Source: Bacteroidia bacterium
Lineage (GTDB): Bacteria; Bacteroidota; Bacteroidia; Chitinophagales; Saprospiraceae
Length of the DNA stretch: 5,805 nucleotides
Reading direction: 5' to 3'
Assembly (NCBI GenBank): GCA_030431945.1
Contig: JAUIIF010000310.1
Coordinates: 1 to 5,805, forward strand
Within the stretch, counting starts at the first letter, position 1. Every line of letters begins with the position of its first letter. Positions 1-5,613 of this stretch are shown in pieces. The notes beneath the pieces were generated by a model. The model was given only the letters and a program-made list of their open reading frames with translations, had not been told where the DNA came from and did no database searches. Position numbers and translations under genes: made by a program.

Positions 1-837
1 CAGCAGCCGCAACTTACCTTCCGGTTTGCCCGTGCTGGGCGGATAAAAGTAGATGCCGCCCAGCAGCATGGTCCGCCAGACGTCCGCCACCATACTACCT
101 ACGTAACGGCTGGTGTACGGCCGGTCACCTTCTTCCGCCTGGCAGTATTTAATGTAGTTCTTTACGCCACGGGGAAAGTGGACGTAGCCCCCTTCATTGA
201 CGCTGAAAATGTTCCCTTTTTCGGGGACGGTGATGTTAGGATGAGAAAGGTAGTACGTCCCGATGGCCGGGTTGAGGGTAAAGCCATTAACGCCGTTCCC
301 CGTGGTATAGACCATCATGGTAGACGTACCGTAGGCGATGAAGCCGGCGGCGACCTGCAAATTGCCCGGCTGCAGAAAATCTTCTTCCGTTACCGGAGTA
401 CCAATGGGGGAAACGCGCCGGTAGATGCCGAAGATCGTCCCAACCGTGATGTTCACGTCGATGTTAGAACTGCCATCCAGCGGGTCCATGACCACTACGT
501 ACTTGTTCCGGTTGCGGTTATCTGCTCCGGAGATCCTGATCATTTCGTCATTTTCCTCGGAAACGATGCCACAAACAATATCCCGGTTAGTCAGCGTATT
601 GATGAAGGCTTCGTTGGCAAAGACGTCCAGTTTTTTCTGCTCCTCGCCCTGTACGTTGGTGGTCCCGATGGTCCCCGTAATATCCACCAGCCCCGCCTTG
701 CGGATTTCGTGGCTTACGACTTTGCCGGCCAGGCGAATGGCGTTCAATAGCTGGCCGAGTTCGGCATTATCGTATTCAAATTCCTCCGGTCGGTCGATCA
801 GGAATTCTCCGAGGGTCAGGGTGCGGTTGGCTTTCAT
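1..837 (-). CDS. fbp: Class I fructose-1,6-bisphosphatase, C-terminus cut by window edge
   Basis: Cytoplasmic gluconeogenic enzyme that hydrolyses fructose 1,6-bisphosphate to fructose 6-phosphate and phosphate with Mg2+. Reading leftwards from the ATG at 837-835, the frame stays open for 279 codons to base 1; the family is usually about 330-340 residues, so roughly 55 are missing. The metal-binding motif DPLDGSSN lies at residues 118-125 (D118, D121), preceded by the acidic SEEND at 93-97. RYVGSMVAD at 244-252 holds the substrate-site Arg-Tyr, and the active-site signature GKLRLL begins at 274 and is cut by the edge (K275 matches the catalytic-site Lys). K112, Y113 and R140 match AMP-site residues of the mammalian enzyme, so AMP inhibition is plausible (inference). 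It lies 28 bases downstream of hldD on the same strand and is probably co-transcribed. No clear Shine-Dalgarno sequence precedes the start. The identification is secure. Confidence 0.96.
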   Translation of the reverse strand, partial: MKANRTLTLGEFLIDRPEEFEYDNAELGQLLNAIRLAGKVVSHEIRKAGLVDITGTIGTTNVQGEEQKKLDVFANEAFINTLTNRDIVCGIVSEENDEMIRISGADNRNRNKYVVVMDPLDGSSNIDVNITVGTIFGIYRRVSPIGTPVTEEDFLQPGNLQVAAGFIAYGTSTMMVYTTGNGVNGFTLNPAIGTYYLSHPNITVPEKGNIFSVNEGGYVHFPRGVKNYIKYCQAEEGDRPYTSRYVGSMVADVWRTMLLGGIYFYPPSTGKPEGKLRLL

Positions 838-865
838 GGTACTGGTATATTTTCAGGTTTAGTTA

Positions 866-1837
866 TCACCACCTTTTTTCCGGCAGCAGGTAATTAGTGA
901 CGTAGTCTTCCACCCCTGCCTCGAGGGAAGTAAAAGGCTTTTGGTACCCGGCGCTGCGGAGCTTGGTCATGACGGCTTCCGTAAAGTACTGGTACTTATC
1001 TCTGATGTCCGCCGGGGTATCGATGAAACTGATCTCGGGGGTACGGCCCATGGCGGTAAAAGTAGCCGTTGCGAGGTCGAGAAATGTCCTGCTTTGTCCT
1101 GTCCCCAGGTTATACAGCCCGTTGGGCTGTGGCAGCTGCGTCATTAGCCAGTAGTTGACGGCGCAGAGGTCTTTGACGTAGATGAAATCCCGGCGCTGCT
1201 GCCCGTCGGCATAATCAGGGTGGTGGCTGCGGAAAAGCTTCATGGCCCCCGTAGCCTTTACCTGGCGGAAGGTGTGCCAGACTACACTGGCCATGCGCCC
1301 TTTGTGGTATTCGTTCGGGCCGTAGACGTTGAAAAATTTCAGTCCGTAGTAGTGGGGCGGCTTTTCCTCCTGGGTAAGCACCCAGCGGTCAAAGTCATTC
1401 TTACTGCGGCCGTAGGCGTTGAGTGGTTCCAGGACCGCAGGCAGTGCATCGTCATCGACGTAGCCATGCTCGCCCAGTCCGTAGGTGGCACCGGAGCTGG
1501 CGTAAATGAGGGGAATTTGCTGTTCGGTGCACCGGCGCCAGACCTCCTTGGTGTAATTGAGGTTCAGGCGGTCAAACAAAGCGGTACTCGGCTCGGCCGT
1601 ATCGGTGCGTGCCCCCAGGTGGTAGACCCCCAGCAGGGGCCATTTTTCCTGATCCCAGGTAGCGAACAGGGCGTCCCGCTCCACCTTTTGCCGGTATTGC
1701 TTTCCCGCAAGGTTGGGGAGTTTCTCCGGGTAATTCGTGAAGTCATCAACCAGAATGAGGTCAGTAACGCCCTGTTCGTTCAGGTAAGCGAGGAGGGCGC
1801 TGCCAATAAATCCTGCGGCTCCGGTAAGTAAGTACAT
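866..1837 (-). CDS. hldD: ADP-L-glycero-D-manno-heptose 6-epimerase
   Basis: Cytoplasmic NAD(P)-dependent SDR-type epimerase that converts ADP-D-glycero-D-manno-heptose to the L-glycero form, the last step in making the activated heptose for the LPS inner core. The 323-residue length is close to the roughly 310 usual for HldD/RfaD. The N-terminal Rossmann motif TGAAGFIGS is at residues 5-13, with an acidic VDDF at 30-33 ending the second strand. The catalytic region has YASSGATYG at 112-120 and YGRSK at 142-146 (Y142, K146). FFNVYGPNEYHKGRMAS at 168-184 is the HldD hallmark; K179 corresponds to the second catalytic residue Lys178 of E. coli. The C-terminal stretch FTEAVMTKLRSAGYQKPF (285-302) is also HldD-like and separates it from generic UDP-sugar epimerases. 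The ATG at 1837-1835 puts the Rossmann loop at the normal position. It is first of a likely two-gene transcript with fbp; other heptose-pathway genes are not in the window. Confidence 0.93.
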   Translation of the reverse strand: MYLLTGAAGFIGSALLAYLNEQGVTDLILVDDFTNYPEKLPNLAGKQYRQKVERDALFATWDQEKWPLLGVYHLGARTDTAEPSTALFDRLNLNYTKEVWRRCTEQQIPLIYASSGATYGLGEHGYVDDDALPAVLEPLNAYGRSKNDFDRWVLTQEEKPPHYYGLKFFNVYGPNEYHKGRMASVVWHTFRQVKATGAMKLFRSHHPDYADGQQRRDFIYVKDLCAVNYWLMTQLPQPNGLYNLGTGQSRTFLDLATATFTAMGRTPEISFIDTPADIRDKYQYFTEAVMTKLRSAGYQKPFTSLEAGVEDYVTNYLLPEKRW

Positions 1838-1927
1838 ACTGCTGAATTAGTCGATGGTAATGGCACTGCCCGGCAGCACCTGAATGTTGAAAAGGCACGG
1901 TCATCTGATAAGGTTGACCTCGTCACG

Positions 1928-1935
1928 CAAAAGTA
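1928..1935 (-). promoter_or_regulatory. Candidate Bacteroidota-type -7 element for hldD-fbp
   Basis: Read on the minus strand these bases are TACTTTTG, a full match to the Bacteroidota -7 consensus TAnnTTTG, about 90 bases upstream of the hldD start. No TTG (-33 element) sits at the expected distance, but an A-tract on the minus strand (plus-strand T-run 1951-1957) lies just upstream and might compensate. A second, poorer TAATTCAG lies 12 bases before the hldD ATG. Assignment rests on consensus matching only. Confidence 0.4.
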
Positions 1936-1980
1936 GCGGTGGGCCGGAGATTTTTTTGCGGGTCGGGCAGCAACGGGGGC

Positions 1981-2059
1981 GCGGCCGCCGGTGCAGGGCT
2001 GGTGGTCCGGAGCAGGCTAAGCCCCCCGGGGGACCACCACTGCCGGCCCTGCCGGCCGC
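1981..2059. repeat. Long imperfect inverted repeat (about 23 paired bases)
   Basis: Three arms pair in order. GCGGCCG (1981-1987) pairs with CGGCCGC (2053-2059), GCAGGGC (1993-1999) with GCCCTGC (2046-2052), and TGGTGGTCC (2000-2008) with GGACCACCA (2031-2039). Unpaired parts are CCGGT (1988-1992), CTGCCG (2040-2045) and a 22-base loop (2009-2030). There is no T-tract after it on either strand, so an intrinsic terminator is unlikely, and it lies upstream of both flanking genes. It could be a dispersed intergenic (REP-like) repeat or a regulatory structure; a single window cannot tell. Confidence 0.6.
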
Positions 2060-2116
2060 AGACAAGCCCTCAAGATAAACGAGTGGGCAAAGCTCCCTGA
2101 CGGCAACGGCCCCTTC

Positions 2117-2133
2117 CCCGCCGGTCGGGCGGG
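2117..2133. repeat. Small GC hairpin
   Basis: CCCGCC (2117-2122) and GGCGGG (2128-2133) form a perfect 6-bp stem around the 5-base loop GGTCG. In sequence this GC-rich it may be chance, and no function is suggested by its position about 200 bases upstream of the M28 peptidase gene. Confidence 0.3.
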
Positions 2134-2325
2134 CGGCGAAAAGCCAATGCCTCTACCTGGGTTCAAAGTGGAATAACCTGACCGGGAGCAAACGTACCGC
2201 CTGCCCCACCCTGCCTGCGGTCCACTTACCCTGCACCCGCGTCCGCGCCGCCAATTTCAACTGCCGGGTGAACTACTCCTCCGGTTGTGCCATTCTTAAT
2301 GGCGTACATACCCTTCACTTCCTGT

Positions 2326-2333
2326 TATCTTAG
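2326..2333 (+). promoter_or_regulatory. Start-proximal TATCTTAG, candidate -7 element
   Basis: TATCTTAG matches TAnnTTTG at all but one defined position and begins exactly 12 bases before the ATG at 2338. If used as the -7 box, transcription would begin at or next to the start codon, giving a leaderless or near-leaderless mRNA. No TTG is found at the -33 position. A similar element with the same spacing precedes the PHP gene at 5602-5609, which raises confidence somewhat. Confidence 0.35.
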
Positions 2334-2337
2334 CCGC

Positions 2338-3714
2338 ATGAGACTACGTTACCTCCTCCCCATACTGCTTTTTTCCTTCGCCCCGCTGAGCGGACAAGCG
2401 CCCCCGGCCGAGGACGCCCGCCTGTACGACATTGCGGCGGCGCCGAGCGCCGCACGCCTCGAAGCGGACATTACCAAACTGGCTAATTTCGGCACCCGCC
2501 ACACCCTGAGTGACACTACCTCGGCTACCCGTGGCATCGGTGCGGCACGACGCTGGATCTACGCCGAGTTTCAGCGCATCAGCAAAGAATGTGGTGGCTG
2601 CCTGGAGGTTTTTTACCAGCGCAACCTCGTGCCGGAGGGGGAAAGCCGGCGGATACCGACGGCCACCTGGGTCGTCAACGTCATTGCCATTCAACGCGGT
2701 ACGGCGGATCCGAACCGGATGATCATGATGAGTGGCGATATCGACAGCCGGATCAGTGACCCGCTGAACTTTACGGACGACAGCCCCGGCGCCAATGACA
2801 ATGCCTCCGGCATGGCCGGCGTGCTGGAAGCAGCGCGGGTGCTAACCAAGTACAAATTTCCCGGCTCCGTCGTCTACGCCGGACTGAGCGGGGAGGAACA
2901 AGGCCTCTTCGGAGGAAAAGGGCTGGCGGCCTACGCCCAGGAAAACAACTGGAACCTGCTCGGTGTCCTCAACAATGACATGATTGGCAACATCACGGGC
3001 GTAGATGGAGTGACTGACAACACTTCCTTCCGCATCTTCTCCGAGCCTTATTACCCCGAAGACGCCAACGATGAACGCAAGAACATTTACCGCCGGTTTT
3101 TTGGTGGAGAAGTCGATGGCCCCAGCCGGCAGCTGGCCCGCTACGTGCACCGCCTCACGACGCAGTACACGACGAACCTGAACCCGATGCTGATCTACCG
3201 GCTGGACCGCTTCGGACGCGGTGGGCACCACCGCCCCTTCAACGATGCCGGTTTCCCCGGTATCCGCATCATGGAGACCCACGAAAATTATACCCAGCAG
3301 CACCAGGACCTCCGGACGGAAGACGGCATCGAGTACGGCGACCGGCTGGAGCACGTCAACTTTCCCTACGCGGCGAAGCTGACCGGCGTTAACGCCATCA
3401 CCCTGGCCGGCCTGGCCGCCGCTCCGCCGCCCCCACCGCTGGTCATGATCGGCGGCACGGTACAGCCCAGTGCCCGCCTGAAGTGGGAAGCCCCGGAAAC
3501 GAATACGGAAATTGCCGGCTATTACGTCCATTACCGCCTCACGACGGCACCGCAGTGGACGCACAAGCGCTTCGTCCCGGCCGATCAGCTAACGTACACC
3601 TTCGAAAACATCGTCGTTGACAATTTCTTCTTCGGCGTTTCTACCGTCGGTACGGATGGCAACGAAAGTGTCGTGGTGTTCCCGAGTACGCTGATTCCAC
3701 GGGGGACGAAGTAG
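2338..3714 (+). CDS. Exported M28-family metallopeptidase with C-terminal FN3 domain
   Basis: Predicted secreted or periplasmic di-zinc exopeptidase (aminopeptidase type) of 458 residues. I chose the ATG at 2338 over an in-frame GTG at 2287 because it places a clean signal peptide (basic MRLR, hydrophobic core, likely cleavage after GQA at 19-21) at the N-terminus. The M28 core runs from about residue 40 to 360. GDIDS at 133-137 is the position of the usual GHxDS, followed by PGANDNASG at 150-158 (D154 the bridging Asp), SGEEQGLFGG at 184-193 (E186/E187, catalytic base and ligand), NNDMIG at 212-217 (D214), and GGHHRPFNDAGFPGI at 295-309 (H298 the last ligand). The first zinc ligand, normally His, is Asp134. 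A Pro-rich linker (363-367) leads to a fibronectin type III-like domain (about 368-450). No type IX secretion tail is evident. Substrate is unknown. It stands alone, convergent with the next gene. Confidence 0.88.
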   Translation: MRLRYLLPILLFSFAPLSGQAPPAEDARLYDIAAAPSAARLEADITKLANFGTRHTLSDTTSATRGIGAARRWIYAEFQRISKECGGCLEVFYQRNLVPEGESRRIPTATWVVNVIAIQRGTADPNRMIMMSGDIDSRISDPLNFTDDSPGANDNASGMAGVLEAARVLTKYKFPGSVVYAGLSGEEQGLFGGKGLAAYAQENNWNLLGVLNNDMIGNITGVDGVTDNTSFRIFSEPYYPEDANDERKNIYRRFFGGEVDGPSRQLARYVHRLTTQYTTNLNPMLIYRLDRFGRGGHHRPFNDAGFPGIRIMETHENYTQQHQDLRTEDGIEYGDRLEHVNFPYAAKLTGVNAITLAGLAAAPPPPPLVMIGGTVQPSARLKWEAPETNTEIAGYYVHYRLTTAPQWTHKRFVPADQLTYTFENIVVDNFFFGVSTVGTDGNESVVVFPSTLIPRGTK

Positions 3715-3792
3715 GGTGCGCTGTAGGAACGTCAAGACAATAGCTGTCCGATTGGCAACTTGCTCTCGCGGCACTGCAGGTGATTATTTTGA

Positions 3793-3812
3793 ACGTTGTT
3801 GAAGGACAACGT
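3793..3812. terminator. Weak hairpin between convergent genes, possible bidirectional terminator
   Basis: ACGTTGT (3793-3799) and ACAACGT (3806-3812) form a perfect 7-bp stem with a 6-base loop, in the 145-base gap between the stops of the M28 peptidase (+) and the CotH-like gene (-). Position fits a shared terminator, but neither strand has a proper T-tract after the stem, so the call is tentative. Confidence 0.3.
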
Positions 3813-3859
3813 CAACACTCCGGTCCACTGGATCGGGCGTAACCGTGTTGCCTCCTACC

Positions 3860-4939
3860 TTACTTGCCGGTAGTTCTGAAGGCATCGACCTCCGCTCCCG
3901 GCGGGATGATTTCCGCTACGGCACCCCGTAGCTGGTCGTAGAGCAGAATGGCACCGTTGTTGTTCATCTGGTTGAGCTCCCGGAAGAAGCGGGCGGCAAA
4001 ACGGTGCAACGTGGTGCGGTCCTCTACCGCCAGGTCACCGAAATTATCGATGAGGTCCATGATTTCCCGGCGGTGCTCCCGAAATGAATCGGCAACCTCC
4101 CGCATGGTCTGATCTGGCTGAACGTAGCCCTGGTAAACGCGCTGGTAGATGCTTTGCTGGCCGATTTCGGAAGTTGGGCTGGCGTAGGGAGCGCCGACCC
4201 AGCCGCTGAAGTCAAAATCATACCCTACCGGAATGAGTTGGCCATCGGCGCCTTTGAAAACTTTGATGTTACGGGCCAGGACCATGCTCCAATCACCGTT
4301 GCTGACCATGTACTGTACCAGGGCCTGGGTCGCTTCGGCAGCCGGCGCATAAGCTTCTGCGGGCTGGCCGAGGGCGGATTCGATTTCTTCGGCGCCGAGA
4401 CGATCGGCCAGCTCATCGGTTTCTTCGATGAGGAAACCTTGTTCTACGCGGTCCGGGTGATTGCCATTCGTATCAACGTAAGTAATCAGCAGCCGTTGCA
4501 CGCGGAAGCTTTTCTCGGTAAGGATATTGTAGGCCCGGTAGGCCAGGTATTCTTTGAGGACCAGGTTGCCCGCCAGTGGATCGGCCGAGCAGGTCGTCAC
4601 CATTTTGTACTTGTCGTATTTTTCCAGACCGGCAGCTTTGAGCTCCTTCTTGGAAAAATTCAGCTTTAATGGCGGGTAATCACAACGCTGGCGCCGGAAC
4701 TTGCCCCGCAGGCCAACCTCCAGATCCCACTCCTGTACCTGACCGAATACATCAGTAAAGGTGAGGTGGGCTGGCTGCTCCTGGCTGGATTTGGCCAACA
4801 GGCTGTCCATTGCGACTTCCAGCCGCAGTGCCACCGGCTTTTCCGTACCGGTGTGGAGCAGATCGAAGATCGATCCGGCCGTCGCCAGCAGGGGCAACAA
4901 CAGAAAAGATAGCAGCAGGGTAAAACGGATTGATTTCAT
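3860..4939 (-). CDS. Exported protein of unknown function with CotH/kinase-fold-like motifs
   Basis: A 359-residue protein with a Sec signal peptide (basic MKSIR, Leu-rich core, likely cleavage after ATA at 19-21), so it should act in the periplasm or outside; no lipobox and no other membrane segment is seen. The middle carries LRGKFRRQRCDYPPLKLNF (77-95), resembling the RG-x-S/R...KPYKLKF stretch of CotH-type proteins, then GFLIEETDEL (168-177), and NGDWSMVLARNIKVF (214-228) followed by YDFDFSG (240-246). The last two resemble the catalytic Asp/Asn loop and metal-binding DxD of the CotH protein-kinase fold (D216, N224, D241, D243). The homology is my reading of motifs, not a search result, and activity is inference. 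The start ATG at 4939 gives the signal peptide directly. A possible promoter element reads GAACTTTG on the minus strand at 5042-5035 (one mismatch to TAnnTTTG), about 95 bases upstream. Two of its four Cys (C86, C117 among them in the mature part) could form a disulphide. Confidence 0.75.
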   Translation of the reverse strand: MKSIRFTLLLSFLLLPLLATAGSIFDLLHTGTEKPVALRLEVAMDSLLAKSSQEQPAHLTFTDVFGQVQEWDLEVGLRGKFRRQRCDYPPLKLNFSKKELKAAGLEKYDKYKMVTTCSADPLAGNLVLKEYLAYRAYNILTEKSFRVQRLLITYVDTNGNHPDRVEQGFLIEETDELADRLGAEEIESALGQPAEAYAPAAEATQALVQYMVSNGDWSMVLARNIKVFKGADGQLIPVGYDFDFSGWVGAPYASPTSEIGQQSIYQRVYQGYVQPDQTMREVADSFREHRREIMDLIDNFGDLAVEDRTTLHRFAARFFRELNQMNNNGAILLYDQLRGAVAEIIPPGAEVDAFRTTGK

Positions 4940-5311
4940 TGGTTGGGGCTTTTATGGGTCAGGTAGTATTCAGGGTGCGCCGGGGAAGAAAAAAGGCGCG
5001 TTCAATGGGACTAAAAAAGAAGACTAAGACGAGGCAAAGTTCTGTCCTTTTAACGACTAATCATACCCTTGGTTGCGGGAATGGTTACCCCGTCGTACGG
5101 AATTAATATTGGTTTTACGTAAGCTCAAAAACCTTCGACCAAACTTTACTCCGCAATCATGAAAAAAGGCATTTTTTTGTTGGGTTCAATTTTTACTAAG
5201 CATCTAAACTTCTACTTTCAATGACTTTGACGGAATGGGCAGGGTTGCCACGGATAAACCGCCAATCGGGAAAAATGAAAAACTTTAACATTTGGACACT
5301 ACATTTCTTGG

Positions 5312-5337
5312 TTCAGTCCCCCCGGTAAAGGACTGAA
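5312..5337. repeat. Perfect 8-bp inverted repeat with a competing stem
   Basis: TTCAGTCC (5312-5319) and GGACTGAA (5330-5337) form a perfect 8-bp stem with the loop CCCCGGTAAA. AGTCCC (5315-5320) can instead pair with GGGACT (5340-5345), so the two stems are mutually exclusive. No T-tract follows on either strand, making a simple terminator unlikely. It could be an operator for a dimeric regulator or part of a structured leader, if transcription toward the PHP gene begins upstream. Confidence 0.5.
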
Positions 5338-5369
5338 AAGGGACTCCTGCCTACCGCAGCAGCAGGTCA

Positions 5370-5379
5370 GCTGCGCAGC
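5370..5379. repeat. 10-base perfect palindrome GCTGCGCAGC
   Basis: GCTGCGCAGC equals its own reverse complement. It lies in a short Cys/Gly-rich-base tract of GCAGC repeats (5356-5379) where several overlapping small hairpins are possible. It may be a binding site or simple sequence chance; no known operator is recognised. Confidence 0.3.
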
Positions 5380-5601
5380 CAAAAGGCCTGTATTCCCCTG
5401 CTCTTATCTGCCTGGTCTGCACCGGCGGCCCCGCCCCGAAAACCACCGGGTGGAAAATAGCCGTGCAGCATTCCGAAGCCGCATCAGGTCACTCCGTCCG
5501 CCCGGCCCGTAAAGACGCGAGTTGGTGCCTTCAGGAGCTTTGGTGTCCGGTACACTGCGGAAACTGAGGAACCATCACTGCCGAAAATGCGGGGCCGTTA
5601 T

Positions 5602-5609
5602 TACCTTAC
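5602..5609 (+). promoter_or_regulatory. Start-proximal TACCTTAC, candidate -7 element
   Basis: TACCTTAC begins exactly 12 bases before the ATG at 5614, the same spacing as TATCTTAG before the M28 gene start. It matches TAnnTTTG at four of six defined positions. A CTG, not TTG, lies at 5578-5580, close to the expected -33 position. If functional, the transcript would have almost no 5' leader. Confidence 0.3.
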
Positions 5610-5613
5610 GCGC

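Larger units (their letters stand above)
1838..2337. other. GC-rich gene-free stretch between divergent genes
   Basis: This 500-base stretch lies between the starts of hldD (-) and the M28 peptidase (+), so it should carry both promoters. The one open frame in it (1884-2078, +) encodes low-complexity Gly/Pro/Arg-rich sequence produced by a GC-rich inverted repeat and is not credible as a gene. Contents I can support are the candidate hldD promoter at 1928-1935, the imperfect hairpin at 1981-2059, a small hairpin at 2117-2133 and the start-proximal element at 2326-2333. The rest shows no recognisable RNA or gene remnant. Confidence 0.7.
4940..5613. other. Gene-free stretch with AT-rich and GC-rich halves
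   Basis: This 674-base stretch separates the divergent starts of the CotH-like gene (-) and the PHP gene (+). Composition changes sharply: 5161-5220 has 17 G/C in 60 bases, whereas 5401-5460 has 38 in 60. It holds an inverted repeat at 5312-5337 with an alternative pairing partner, a 10-base perfect palindrome at 5370-5379, and the start-proximal element at 5602-5609. Only tiny open frames are present (for example 5159-5224 and 5221-5328, +). No tRNA or known riboswitch core is recognisable. Confidence 0.7.

Noticed and set aside
178..862. Plus-strand open frames (178-750 and 425-862) opposite fbp
   Set aside because: The minus strand is unbroken fructose-bisphosphatase over this whole range, so these are shadows.
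1220..1831. Plus-strand open frame of 203 codons opposite hldD
   Set aside because: It is the antisense shadow of a confidently identified gene in GC-rich sequence and encodes no recognisable domain.
1884..2078. Open frame of 64 codons in the 1838-2337 spacer
   Set aside because: The product is low-complexity Gly/Pro/Arg/Ala sequence created by the GC-rich inverted repeat at 1981-2059.
2157..2180. GGGTTCAAA resembling a tRNA T-loop
   Set aside because: The flanking bases do not form the 5-bp T stem and no acceptor or anticodon arm can be built around it.
2287..2337. GTG at 2287 as the M28 peptidase start
   Set aside because: It would put 17 extra residues in front of an otherwise ideal signal peptide that begins at the ATG at 2338.
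2842..3564. Minus-strand open frame of 240 codons opposite the M28 peptidase
   Set aside because: The peptidase frame carries the M28 motifs and a signal peptide; the antisense frame is long only because of codon bias in the sense gene.
4154..4669. Plus-strand open frame of 171 codons opposite the CotH-like gene
   Set aside because: It lacks any recognisable motif and overlaps a gene with a clear signal peptide and conserved-looking motifs.
5428..5458. CCACCGGGTGG flanked by A-runs as a minus-strand terminator
   Set aside because: The stem is only 4-5 bp and there is no minus-strand gene upstream of it within the gene-free stretch to terminate.
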